This document shows, piece by piece, positions 1 to 8,487 of a DNA stretch of 58,071 nt. The stretch lies in the NCBI GenBank assembly GCA_022451965.1, contig JAKUNJ010000004.1, positions 150,325-208,395 of the forward strand, given 5' to 3'. This DNA is from Dehalococcoidia bacterium (GTDB lineage Bacteria > Chloroflexota > Dehalococcoidia > Lucifugimonadales > Lucifugimonadaceae). Position 1 is the first letter of the stretch, and each line of letters starts with the position of its first letter. The notes beneath the pieces are model-generated. The model searched no databases. It had not been told where the DNA came from and saw nothing but the letters and a program-made list of their open reading frames with translations. A program made the position numbers and the translations under genes.

Positions 1-2027
1 CCTGATATCAATTTATATAACTTAGGGACTCCTCCAACCAATTTTGATCTTAGTGGAACTTTATTTTTTTTATAGTAATTATTAAGAAATTCATATTTAA
101 TTTTTGCCATATCAACATTAGCAGGACACTCTGATTTACAAGATTTACATTCTATACATAAATCTAATACTTCTAACATTTTTTTATCTGTTAAGAAGTC
201 TTCTTGTAGGGAACCAGAAAGTACTCCCCTTAATGCATTAGCTCTTCCTCTAGTAGAATGAACTTCCTCTCTAGTTGCCATGTAAGAAGGGCACATAGCC
301 CCAGCATTAAGTTTTCTGCAAGCACCAACTCCTATGCATTTTTCTATGGCTCCCTCGAAACCTCCTTCAACTGAAAAATCTAGAAGCGTATCTATTTTTT
401 TTAATTTATAAGCTGTACCATACCTAAGATTATCTCCCATCTTAGGTGTATCAAATATTTTGCCTGGATTCATAATTTTAGTTGGATCAAAAGCGCCTTT
501 AAGCTCTCTGAATGAATCTATTATTTTTGGACCATACATTTTTTCAGACCAAACTCCTCTTACAATTCCGTCTCCATGCTCTCCGCTCAAAGATCCGTCA
601 AACTCCTTAACTAAATCAGAAATTTCATCTGAAATCTTAATCATTCTTTCTATTCCGTCCTTAGTTTTTAGGTTGATTGTTGGTCTTATATGCAAACATC
701 CTTCAGATGCATGACCATAATAACCAGCTTCGGTTCCATTATTTCTTACAATCTCATCAAATCTTTTAACATATTCTGGTAACTTTTCTGGAGAAACGGC
801 TGTATCTTCTACAAAGGGAATTGGCTTCTTATCTCCTGGGATATTCATCATAAGTCCTAAGCCAGCTTGTCTCATAGCCCAAACCTGTGATATTTTTGCA
901 GAATCAAAAAGAGTGGTTATCGCGTATGAGAGATTTAGTCGTCTCATTTTATCAGATAGCTTCTTAATTTTACTTCTAACCTCTGTTTCAGTTTCTCCGT
1001 TCATTTCAACTACTAAAATATCGGTAGGTTCTCCTTGTAAGAAATCTAAATTTCTTGAAAAACCTAAAGATTGTTTTGCCTGAGTAATTATCATTTTTCC
1101 AATATGTTCAACAGCTGCAGGTCCTTCTTCAAGGGTAGCAACAGTTGCTTCCATTGATTCAATTAAATCTTTGAAATGTAAAATTGCTAATCCTACATAT
1201 TTAGGTAATGGTTCTAGATTTAGCTTCGCTTTTGTTACTGCAGCTAAAGTCCCTTCTGATCCAACCATTATATTAACTAGGTTTAATTTATTAGAATTTG
1301 GATGTACCATATCTAGGTTATACCCACCTACTCTTCTATTAACCTTAGAGTATCTAGCATTTATTTCGTTATAATATTTAGATGACATACTCATTACGTC
1401 TCTATAGATCTTTCCTTCTAAATTTTCTAATGAGATTTTATCCTCTAATCTCTTACCGGACAATTCCTCAAAATAAGCTTTAGAACTATCTGATAAGATT
1501 ACTTCCATTTCTCTGACCTGATCAACAGTTTTACCATAAATAACTGAATGTGATCCACATGAATTATTTCCCATTGCACCTCCAACATTTGCTCGAGATT
1601 TAGTGGACGGATCAGGTGTGAAATGCAAATTTGTATACTTTAGCTTTTGATTTAAGTTATCAATAGTTATACCTGGTTCTGTGATAACATAATTTTCTTC
1701 AGGATTTATTTCTAATACATTGTGCATGTATTTTGAAAAATCTATTACGACGGCTGAATTTACAGTTTGCCCAGATAGACTTGTACCTCCACCTCTTGGC
1801 AATATAGCTGTATTATTTCTATTACATATATCAATGATTGCAGAGACATCATCAGCGTTTTTAGGAAGAGTGACTCCAATTGGAGTCATGCTGTAAATAG
1901 AGCCATCAGTGGAATACATTTGTTTGTATACTTCGTCAAATTTAACTTCACCCTGTATACTTTTACTGATCTCATTTTCTAAATGAGCATTAATCTCTTT
2001 ACTAGATTTTTTATTAGCTAGTGTCAT
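1..2027 (-). CDS. FAD-linked oxidase with 4Fe-4S domain (C-terminus cut by window edge)
   Basis: About 675 residues are visible before the gene runs off the left edge; the frame is open throughout. The N-terminal half is a FAD_binding_4/GlcD-type flavin domain, with RGGGTSLSGQT near residues 78-88, NVGGAMGNNSCGSHS near 135-150, GSEGTLAAVT near 262 and the FAD-oxidase C-terminal motif FDPTKIMNPGK. Two cysteine clusters follow, one ending MCPSYMATREE and one ferredoxin-like CxxCxxCxxxCP (ECKSCKSECP). This order matches single-chain YdiJ/GlcDF-like enzymes, which oxidise D-2-hydroxyacids such as D-lactate or D-2-hydroxyglutarate; the substrate cannot be read here. A CCG domain may lie beyond the edge. 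The ATG at 2027 is 9 bases after the greA stop, so the two are probably co-transcribed. Confidence 0.85.
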   Translation of the reverse strand, partial: MTLANKKSSKEINAHLENEISKSIQGEVKFDEVYKQMYSTDGSIYSMTPIGVTLPKNADDVSAIIDICNRNNTAILPRGGGTSLSGQTVNSAVVIDFSKYMHNVLEINPEENYVITEPGITIDNLNQKLKYTNLHFTPDPSTKSRANVGGAMGNNSCGSHSVIYGKTVDQVREMEVILSDSSKAYFEELSGKRLEDKISLENLEGKIYRDVMSMSSKYYNEINARYSKVNRRVGGYNLDMVHPNSNKLNLVNIMVGSEGTLAAVTKAKLNLEPLPKYVGLAILHFKDLIESMEATVATLEEGPAAVEHIGKMIITQAKQSLGFSRNLDFLQGEPTDILVVEMNGETETEVRSKIKKLSDKMRRLNLSYAITTLFDSAKISQVWAMRQAGLGLMMNIPGDKKPIPFVEDTAVSPEKLPEYVKRFDEIVRNNGTEAGYYGHASEGCLHIRPTINLKTKDGIERMIKISDEISDLVKEFDGSLSGEHGDGIVRGVWSEKMYGPKIIDSFRELKGAFDPTKIMNPGKIFDTPKMGDNLRYGTAYKLKKIDTLLDFSVEGGFEGAIEKCIGVGACRKLNAGAMCPSYMATREEVHSTRGRANALRGVLSGSLQEDFLTDKKMLEVLDLCIECKSCKSECPANVDMAKIKYEFLNNYYKKNKVPLRSKLVGGVPKLYKLIS

Positions 2028-2036
2028 TAAAATTAA

Positions 2037-2885
2037 TTAATTAATGGAATCAATGGTATATATTTGTTCTCCACCAGGTGTAGAAACAGTAACTTCATCA
2101 CCCATCCTTCTGCCAAGTATGGCAGAACCAACTGGTGAAACACTTGATATTTTACCTAGAAGTGGGTTTGCTTCATTTGCTTCTACTAATTGATAATCGT
2201 AATTGTTATTATTACTATGATTCTTAACAGAAACTTTAGATCCTATTACGATTCTATCTCCACCTGAAGTACTATCAATTATATTTGCTATCTTAAGAAT
2301 TGATTCAATCTCAAAAATTTTAGAGTTGACCATTTCAATCTTTTCCCTTGCTGCATCTAGAGGTGCATTTTCTCTAATATCACCATCTGCAGCAGCTCTT
2401 CTAACTTCTTCAGCTAATTGAGGTCTCTCGGACTTAAAATCTTTTAGTTGTTTTTCATAGTCCTTATAGCCAGCTTCTGTTAGATTTATTTGTTGCACCT
2501 TGCTATCTTCAAGCCTTTTTGTTATTTTGCCTACATTAGATTTTTTCATTCTAAGATGAGAGGCTAAGTTAGAGTTAGTCAATTCAGATGATCTTAGAAA
2601 AGTTAGAAATTTTTTGATATGAGCTACTTTTTGGGGGCTAGTATCTGTACTAGATCTTTTAGCAAACTCATCTGAGTAAACTCCAATTTCTGAGGGAGTG
2701 ATAGTTTCAACAGTCCTATCAGGACCCAGCCACCTAACCATTCTTCCAATTTCTTGCTGTGCTGTATTATTTAATTTTCTTGAGGATGTTTTCACATAGA
2801 ACTGAAAAGCATCAGACAGGCTATTTACTTCAGAAATGTTTTCAGTTTCCTCTATAATTGACTTAACTTCAGCTTTCTTAGACAA
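2037..2885 (-). CDS. greA: GreA-family transcription elongation factor with extra N-terminal SAM-like domain
   Basis: GreA rescues backtracked RNA polymerase by stimulating transcript cleavage. The last about 150 residues are a complete GreA: a coiled coil (about 132-209), with the acidic tip GDIRENAPLDAARE supplying Asp169 and Glu172, then the FKBP-like domain ending GRRMGDEVTVSTPGG. Residues about 23-114 are extra and resemble the SAM-like core-binding domain of tyrosine recombinases (helical, with the pattern TVETITPSEIGVYSDEF and a KVAHIKKFLTFL helix). Usual GreA is about 158 residues; this one is 282. The reading frame is open to 2978, but I chose the TTG at 2885 because GGGGAG lies 7 bases upstream. 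The fusion lies in one uninterrupted frame. Confidence 0.85.
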   Translation of the reverse strand: MSKKAEVKSIIEETENISEVNSLSDAFQFYVKTSSRKLNNTAQQEIGRMVRWLGPDRTVETITPSEIGVYSDEFAKRSSTDTSPQKVAHIKKFLTFLRSSELTNSNLASHLRMKKSNVGKITKRLEDSKVQQINLTEAGYKDYEKQLKDFKSERPQLAEEVRRAAADGDIRENAPLDAAREKIEMVNSKIFEIESILKIANIIDSTSGGDRIVIGSKVSVKNHSNNNNYDYQLVEANEANPLLGKISSVSPVGSAILGRRMGDEVTVSTPGGEQIYTIDSIN

Positions 2886-2998
2886 TTCAAAACTCCCCAG
2901 TAAAATTTCGTATCCTATCATTTTAAATGAATTTTTGATAAAAAGCTTTCTTAAATGAATGTTTTTATGAAGAAACAATTTTTTTATTCAATATTTTT

Positions 2999-3035
2999 GA
3001 TAATATTAAATAATTGAAAAATAAAAGATATTATC
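2999..3035. repeat. 8-bp inverted repeat upstream of rpmH
   Basis: GATAATAT (2999-3006) and ATATTATC (3028-3035) are perfect inverted arms separated by 21 bases, in the 174-base divergent region between greA and rpmH. The sequence is almost pure A/T, so chance is a real possibility; it could be an operator. I saw no DnaA box in this region. Confidence 0.3.
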
Positions 3036-3059
3036 GAAGAATAAGAAATTTAAGAAAAA

Positions 3060-3197
3060 ATGCCAAAAAGAACTTATCAACCGAAAAATAGAAGAAGAGC
3101 TAGGGTGCATGGGTTTAGATCTAGAATGAGATCAGCTAGCGGAAGAAGAGTTTTGGCAAGAAGACGAAATAAGGGTCGAGAAAGACTTACTGTTTAA
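3060..3197 (+). CDS. rpmH: 50S ribosomal protein L34
   Basis: A 45-residue, Arg/Lys-rich protein beginning [13 protein letters not shown] and containing [17 protein letters not shown], the near-universal L34 signature. It is a small late-assembly component of the large subunit. It sits 6 bases before rnpA, the conserved rpmH-rnpA pair that heads the yidD-yidC-khpB cluster. The upstream gene is greA, not dnaA, so this is not the common dnaA-rpmH origin arrangement. Confidence 0.97.
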   Translation: MPKRTYQPKNRRRARVHGFRSRMRSASGRRVLARRRNKGRERLTV

Positions 3198-3203
3198 TTA
3201 GAT

Positions 3204-3533
3204 TTGGAATTTATCAGTCTAAAAAAAAAATCAGAATTTATTGAATTAAAAAAATTCGGTAAAAAAATTAATTATAGATTTGTTTCAATTACATTTCTTG
3301 AAAACCAAGATGATTTTAGATTGGGATTTCAAATAACAAAAAAATCTGGTAATGCAGTTTTTAGAAATAAAATCAAAAGACAGATAAAAAATCTGATAAA
3401 TGAAATATTTTCTAACCAATTGGAAATTCCAATGAATAAAGGTTTTTGGTTGCTAATTTACGTAAATCCAAAGATAGATAAATTCCAATATTCTGAATAT
3501 AAATCTTTTTTTAGAAAGAAATTTGATTTATAG
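3204..3533 (+). CDS. rnpA: Ribonuclease P protein component
   Basis: The 109-residue protein subunit of RNase P, which helps the catalytic RNA bind precursor tRNA for 5' maturation. It shows the family layout: an N-terminal LKKKSEFIELKKFGKKI segment, a central strand with RLGFQITKKSGNAV, and the RNR-type motif RNKIKRQIKNLINE at about 56-69. The length is normal (about 110-120). The start is a TTG at 3204; no ATG fits before the conserved N-terminus. The stop codon TAG also forms part of the likely ribosome-binding site of the next gene. Confidence 0.95.
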   Translation: MEFISLKKKSEFIELKKFGKKINYRFVSITFLENQDDFRLGFQITKKSGNAVFRNKIKRQIKNLINEIFSNQLEIPMNKGFWLLIYVNPKIDKFQYSEYKSFFRKKFDL

Positions 3534-3542
3534 GAAAAAAAA

Positions 3543-4973
3543 TTGAATGAAATAAAATTATTTTCACTCAAAATTGATATGATTATGAAAAAATCATCTA
3601 ATGCTTTTTTATCATTTTATAAATATGCAATATCCCCATACCTCATGAGTCAATGCTGCTACGCTATATCTTGCTCCGAATACTCAAAATTTATAATTAA
3701 TGAAAAAGGATTTATTTTAGGGCTAATTTACTCTTTTATTAGATTATCTAAGTGTACCTTATTACCTTTTAGAAAATTTATATTCATTAATAAAAAAATT
3801 AAGCTTTTATTATTCGTTTTTACTTTCTTTACTTTTGTCTCTTGTACGAATTTTGAACATCAAGGTGGTTGGTCTGATGTAATACTAGATCCTGACAATA
3901 AAAGTTTTTTTGTTACATCTAATAAAGGTAAGGTATTTAACATAGTTTCGAATGATGGTATTCCGAGAATAAACTGGTCTTACCCTGAAGAAGAAAAAGG
4001 AACTTCATACTCAAATCCTATTTTATATAAAAATTCTATATTAAGTGCAAAATTTGATTGCAGGGGTAAAAATTGTGAGGGGGAAGTTTTCGAAATAAGA
4101 AAATCAGATGGCCAGGTTATTTGGAATAAAAATATACCATCCAAAATAAACCCAAAGCTTCAAATATTTAATGATATTTTGATTTTCTCAACCCTTGAAA
4201 AGCAAAATAGTGTAGAGGATCCAAAATCAAGTAATATTTACCTTATTTCTCTTAGAGATGACGATACAAAAGGAGAAGTTGTAGGCAAAATACCTGTTAT
4301 TGGTGAAATTTGGAATGGAGTCTACCTAAATAATGAAAAAATTTTTGCTGCAACATTAGAAGGATCCCTACATATTTTTGATGCTAATAAGTTCGGAGAT
4401 TTTTCAAATAACTCTTTAGATGAAATTTCAATAGATAAGGTTAATTTCCCCTATGCAATAAACTCTCCATTATTCTTTTTAGAAAATCGAATAATGTTTT
4501 CTGATACATCAGGTATGTTTTATTCTGCAGATATAAATAACCTTCAAAATTTTAATCAAATAGATTTAGAAAACTGGATGATTTCTAAGCCCTTATTTAA
4601 TGATTCCAAAATTTATGTGTTTACTCTCAATGGAGATATAATTACAATTCATCCTGATAAATTTGAAATTATAGAAACATTTAATACGGATAAAGTTATT
4701 GTAGGAGATCCTAAAATCCTAAAACTCGATACTGATGAATATATACTTTTACCCACTGAAAAAGAAGGTATTGAGATTATTAATATTAATGAATTTGATA
4801 AAGGTAATAGCGTAGGTAGGTATTCTACTGAAGAAAAATTGTATAGCTCTCCATTAATCTTTGAAAATAATTTGATAATTCATACCCAAGAAAGTAAATT
4901 ATTATTTTTTAAGGTTAAAACAAGAGATATGTACTATTGCCTTAATTTAAATGAAGAAAAGATATGTAACTAA
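3543..4973 (+). CDS. yidD: YidD membrane-insertion factor fused to a predicted beta-propeller lipoprotein
   Basis: Residues 1 to about 75 match YidD, a small membrane-associated factor that aids YidC-dependent insertion: FLSFYKYAISPYLMSQ, CSEY at 44-47, then GFILGLIYSFIRLSKC. Basic INKKIK is followed by a hydrophobic helix (about 86-99) ending in the lipobox-like FVSC (Cys101). The remaining about 370 residues carry repeated strands such as SDGQVIWNKN and GSLHIFDANK, typical of PQQ-like/BamB-type beta-propellers. No in-frame ATG, GTG or TTG lies between Met35 and Cys101, so this reads as one polypeptide. The TTG start at 3543 has AGGA 7 bases upstream; an ATG at 3579 is an alternative. The position between rnpA and yidC fits yidD. 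Cleavage at Cys101 by signal peptidase II, splitting YidD from the propeller, is inference. Confidence 0.8.
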   Translation: MNEIKLFSLKIDMIMKKSSNAFLSFYKYAISPYLMSQCCYAISCSEYSKFIINEKGFILGLIYSFIRLSKCTLLPFRKFIFINKKIKLLLFVFTFFTFVSCTNFEHQGGWSDVILDPDNKSFFVTSNKGKVFNIVSNDGIPRINWSYPEEEKGTSYSNPILYKNSILSAKFDCRGKNCEGEVFEIRKSDGQVIWNKNIPSKINPKLQIFNDILIFSTLEKQNSVEDPKSSNIYLISLRDDDTKGEVVGKIPVIGEIWNGVYLNNEKIFAATLEGSLHIFDANKFGDFSNNSLDEISIDKVNFPYAINSPLFFLENRIMFSDTSGMFYSADINNLQNFNQIDLENWMISKPLFNDSKIYVFTLNGDIITIHPDKFEIIETFNTDKVIVGDPKILKLDTDEYILLPTEKEGIEIININEFDKGNSVGRYSTEEKLYSSPLIFENNLIIHTQESKLLFFKVKTRDMYYCLNLNEEKICN

Positions 4974-4975
4974 TT

Positions 4976-5938
4976 ATGAATATTTTTAGTTTATTTTGGA
5001 CAAACATAATAATGAAGCCTATGATAAATAGTCTTTCTATTCTCTATGATTTATTAGGCAATAATTTAGGTCTTTCTATTATAAGCTTTACTGTTATTGT
5101 AAGATTTATTCTTATTCCACTTACTATCAGGCAAACAAAACAGATGAAAAGGATGCAGGATCTTCAACCACAGCTTCAGGCTATTCAAAAGAAGTATAAA
5201 AATAAAACTCCACAAACTAGACAAAAGCTACAGCAGGAAACTATGGCTCTATATAAAGAGGCAGGAGTAAATCCTATTGGTTGCTTAGGTCCACTAGTAA
5301 TACAAATGCCTATTTGGATTGGTCTCTATAGAGCAATTCTCAAGAGTGCTCCTTCATCTCCTGAAGGATTTGTAGATCTTTCTAAATATTTTTATTCTTG
5401 GAACTCATCAATTTCTAAGATACCTTTTAACAGTAATTTTATTGGAATTGATCTTGTAGATTTTGTTCAATTTGCACCCACTCCATGGCAGTTTGCACTT
5501 CCTTTGATTGTTGGATTATCAATGTTCATACAGCAAAAATTTACTACAGCACCCACAACTGATCCCAGGCAACATCAGACCCAACAAATGATGCTTTGGA
5601 TGATGCCTATCATGTTCGCAGTATTTACATGGCAATTTCCTGCTGGTTTAGCAGTATATATATTTTTTTCTAATTTAGTTGGTATAGCGATACAGTACTT
5701 TGTAGGAGGTAAACAACCATTAATGCTTTTTGGTAGGCTTTATTTCGGTACTACAGAATCTAGAGAAATATATTTAGAAAAATTAAGTGCACAAAAAGAA
5801 AGTAAAAATACAGAAGTTAATAATTTAAATAAGGAGGAAACTAATGAATCCACGAATATTCAAAGGGAAGACAGTAGAAGAAGCAACAGAAGAAGCTCTA
5901 AAAACTCTAAAAAAAGATCTAGAAGATCTAGAAATTAA
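4976..5938 (+). CDS. yidC: Membrane protein insertase YidC
   Basis: YidC/Oxa1/Alb3 insertase, 320 residues, of the short type without the large Gram-negative periplasmic domain. Visible hallmarks are LGLSIISFTVIVRFILIPLT with its membrane arginine, the cytoplasmic coiled-coil QTKQMKRMQDLQPQLQAIQ, NPIGCLGPLVIQMPIWIGLY, and the late helices WMMPIMFAVFTWQFPAG and AVYIFFSNLVGIAIQYF. It places proteins in the inner membrane alone or with SecYEG. The C-terminal tail (SRRSNRRSSKNSKKRSRR) is highly basic, as in YidC proteins whose tails bind ribosomes. That tail is encoded in the 95 bases that overlap khpB in another frame. Confidence 0.95.
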   Translation: MNIFSLFWTNIIMKPMINSLSILYDLLGNNLGLSIISFTVIVRFILIPLTIRQTKQMKRMQDLQPQLQAIQKKYKNKTPQTRQKLQQETMALYKEAGVNPIGCLGPLVIQMPIWIGLYRAILKSAPSSPEGFVDLSKYFYSWNSSISKIPFNSNFIGIDLVDFVQFAPTPWQFALPLIVGLSMFIQQKFTTAPTTDPRQHQTQQMMLWMMPIMFAVFTWQFPAGLAVYIFFSNLVGIAIQYFVGGKQPLMLFGRLYFGTTESREIYLEKLSAQKESKNTEVNNLNKEETNESTNIQREDSRRSNRRSSKNSKKRSRRSRN

Positions 5939-6650
5939 AATAATAGATACTGGAAGAAATGGTATTCTTGGGCTTGGAGGGCAACCAGCTGAAATCGAAG
6001 TATATATTATTGGTGAACCAATTGATAACTTGGGTGAAGAGATCGAGACAAATAAGAAAAAATCTCCTATCAAGCCACTTAAAAAGAAAAAAACAACAAG
6101 AAAAAATAAATCTAGCTCAAGTTCTACTACTATTACAAAGCCTAGCCCTAAGATTAAAAATGAAAATAAGAATTATCCAACTGAAAAAGATCCAGAACTA
6201 GAAAAAGCTGTTGGAAAAATACTAAGCAACTTAATCAAGTCTGCTAACTTAGAAGCAGATGTTTATGTTAGAGATGAAATGGAAGAAGGCTCTATCGTTT
6301 TCGAACTAGAAGGTAAAGACTCTGGCCTAATTATAGGAAGAAGAGGAGAAACTCTTTCATCAATTGAATATCTTGTAAGACTCATTGCTAGTAAAAATCT
6401 TGATAAAAGAGCAAATGTAATGATTGATGTTGAGGACTATAAATTAAGAAGAAAAGAAAAATTAGTAGGTATAGCAAAAAGAACTGCTGAAAAAGTTCTA
6501 AAAACTGGAAAAAGAATTAGCTTAGAACCTATGTCAGCCTCTGACAGAAGAATAATCCACGTTACTTTAGCTGATAATTCTAATGTTAGTACTCAAAGTA
6601 GAGGAGAAGGCTTGCAAAGAAAAGTTGTAATTAATCCATCAGAAAACTAA
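5844..6650 (+). CDS. khpB: RNA-binding protein KhpB (Jag/EloR), Jag_N-KH-R3H
   Basis: A 268-residue protein with the three Jag domains. Jag_N (about 1-55) has FKGKTVEEATEEALKTL and GRNGILGLGGQPAEIEV. A Lys/Ser-rich linker follows (about 68-115), then a KH domain with GLIIGRRGETLSSIEYL (about 155-172), and an R3H domain with SASDRRIIHVTL. KhpB proteins bind RNA and influence cell elongation and division. The yidC-khpB pairing is common. The ATG at 5844 has AAGGAGG just upstream, inside yidC, giving a 95-base overlap; the conserved Jag_N start supports this choice. Confidence 0.93.
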   Translation: MNPRIFKGKTVEEATEEALKTLKKDLEDLEIKIIDTGRNGILGLGGQPAEIEVYIIGEPIDNLGEEIETNKKKSPIKPLKKKKTTRKNKSSSSSTTITKPSPKIKNENKNYPTEKDPELEKAVGKILSNLIKSANLEADVYVRDEMEEGSIVFELEGKDSGLIIGRRGETLSSIEYLVRLIASKNLDKRANVMIDVEDYKLRRKEKLVGIAKRTAEKVLKTGKRISLEPMSASDRRIIHVTLADNSNVSTQSRGEGLQRKVVINPSEN

Positions 6651-6653
6651 AAG

Positions 6654-7463
6654 GTGATCAGCTCATTAGTTATAGGGAATACCTCTATTGATATACTCAA
6701 CGATTCAACGGAACAACTTGGCGGATCAGTTGCTTATATTTCAAATCTACTAGTGAAAGCTGATCAAAATGTTACTGTTATATCATCTTTTGGTAGAGAT
6801 TATCCGACAGAAATTTTTGATCCAAGTATAAAATCTATTTTTTCTTTATCTAAGGTAACCACAAAGTTTAAGGTTAGTTATAAAGATTTACTAAGAGAAA
6901 TGAGTCTAGTAAGTAGAGCTGATCATTTAGACTTAAGGTTTTTAAAAAGAAAAAAAATTCATGATGACGTTATCTTTTTTGTTCCAATTCTAGATGAAAT
7001 AAATATTTTAGATACCAAAGATATTTTAAGAAATAATAAAGATGTGTTTTCCGCATCTATCCCTCAAGGATGGATTAGAAATTTCAATCAAAGAAAAATA
7101 AAAATTGATTTTTCCTTATTATCAGAATTTCCATTTTTTGACCTAATCTTTTTTTCTCATGAAGAAATCACTTCAGCTAAGATTGACCTATCCATATTAT
7201 TAAAATTATCAAAAATATTGGTTATAACCCATGGTGATAAGGGTTCTACAATTTTTTCATCCAATAAAACTATAAATATTCCTGCACATAAAGCTAAAGT
7301 AATTGATTCTATAGGAGCAGGAGATGTATACGCAGGAATATTTATAGATGTTTATCTCAAGACTAAAAATTTAGAAAAAGCAGGAAAAGCTGCATCTAAA
7401 ATTTCTTCTAAAAGTACTGAAATTTCGGGTTTAGAAGGTCTTAAAAATTATTTAAAAATTTAA
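6654..7463 (+). CDS. PfkB-family carbohydrate/nucleoside kinase
   Basis: A 269-residue ribokinase-like kinase. It has the N-terminal GNTSIDIL and GGSVAYISNLL sugar-binding region and the C-terminal DSIGAGDVYAG signature (about residues 220-230) with the catalytic Asp, plus ITHGDKGST earlier. It is shorter and more divergent than ribokinase (about 305 residues), and the substrate cannot be inferred. The likely start is GTG at 6654, 3 bases after the khpB stop, suggesting translational coupling. Its end overlaps the converging UbiA-family gene by 12 bases. Confidence 0.8.
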   Translation: MISSLVIGNTSIDILNDSTEQLGGSVAYISNLLVKADQNVTVISSFGRDYPTEIFDPSIKSIFSLSKVTTKFKVSYKDLLREMSLVSRADHLDLRFLKRKKIHDDVIFFVPILDEINILDTKDILRNNKDVFSASIPQGWIRNFNQRKIKIDFSLLSEFPFFDLIFFSHEEITSAKIDLSILLKLSKILVITHGDKGSTIFSSNKTINIPAHKAKVIDSIGAGDVYAGIFIDVYLKTKNLEKAGKAASKISSKSTEISGLEGLKNYLKI

Positions 7464-8336
7464 TTCAGACGCTGCTGTCATAGTTGTTAGATAAAAAATT
7501 ACTGAAGCTATAATGTGCTTATCTTTTATGATTACCTCTTCAGGAGACTCTCCCAAATTACCTTGAGATGTAACTTTATAATATCTATAAATTCCATATG
7601 AAAAAAAGATGGAAGTTATTAGAAATAAAAAGTTTCTTTGATTACTTAAGATTTCTGAAAAGCAATATATTGCATAAACTAAAATATTTAGTATTAAAAC
7701 TAAATAAATTACTCTAGGGACATATTTCTTTGAATAAAAAACTCGAATATCACTATACCTAACATTTTTATAATGCTTTGATTCAGAAAATCTTTTTATT
7801 AAAATTATTAATAAAGATGCTAAAAAAGTTAATATATATAGCCAAATAGATATGTCAAAATTAATTGATAATGTTCCTACTATCATTCTAGTAATATAAA
7901 AAATACTGATGCAAAGTATGTCTAAAGCAGGAATACTCTTAATTAATCTTGAGTAAGAAAAACTTAAGATTATGTAAAAAAATATCATATAAATTATTTT
8001 AGAATCTACAAGATATGCACAAGCAATACTTATCAAGAAAAGAATTATTATGAAAATAACTATTTCTAGAATACTAATTAATCCTAAAGAGATCGGCCTA
8101 TTTTTTTTAATGGGATGATTTTTGTCATATTCTCTATCCATCAAATCATTTACTTGATATCCAATAATTGATGCGCAACAAAAAGATATGAATGCTAGAA
8201 AATTATTAGTAATAAGTGTAATATTTTCATCAAAACTTAGAATTCTCCATTTTTCTAATGTAAAGAAAAAAGGTACAAAAATTATAAAATTCTTAAGTAC
8301 TTGTTTTGGTCTAGAAGATTTAATAAATTTTTTCAT
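7452..8336 (-). CDS. UbiA-family prenyltransferase, decaprenyl-phosphate phosphoribosyltransferase-like
   Basis: A 294-residue membrane protein with about eight hydrophobic segments. The first Asp-rich motif is NDLMDREYDKNHPIKKNRPIS (about 63-83), which binds the diphosphate through Mg2+. The N-terminus SSRPKQVLKNFIIFVPFFF and the later KRFSESKHYKN match the branch of UbiA that includes DPPR synthase (Rv3806c), which transfers phosphoribose to polyprenyl phosphate. Other UbiA members prenylate quinones or haem, so substrate assignment is tentative. It is transcribed alone on this strand; the 103 bases upstream form a divergent region shared with purF. Confidence 0.75.
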   Translation of the reverse strand: MKKFIKSSRPKQVLKNFIIFVPFFFTLEKWRILSFDENITLITNNFLAFISFCCASIIGYQVNDLMDREYDKNHPIKKNRPISLGLISILEIVIFIIILFLISIACAYLVDSKIIYMIFFYIILSFSYSRLIKSIPALDILCISIFYITRMIVGTLSINFDISIWLYILTFLASLLIILIKRFSESKHYKNVRYSDIRVFYSKKYVPRVIYLVLILNILVYAIYCFSEILSNQRNFLFLITSIFFSYGIYRYYKVTSQGNLGESPEEVIIKDKHIIASVIFYLTTMTAASELNF

Positions 8337-8487
8337 AGTTAGTTAATTATTTATATTTTTTATATAAATCAAATATAATTCAACGATTATATTAAAAAGC
8401 TTAAAAACCTATTAGATATCTACTTTATAAATAAGTTCTATGATGCAAACATTAAGTTACTTGCATTATAAACAGCAAAGAAAATCA

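Noticed and set aside
2886-3059. Replication origin upstream of rpmH
   Set aside because: rpmH-rnpA often lies near oriC, but no DnaA boxes (TTATNCACA) or dnaA gene were found here; only an A/T-rich inverted repeat is present.
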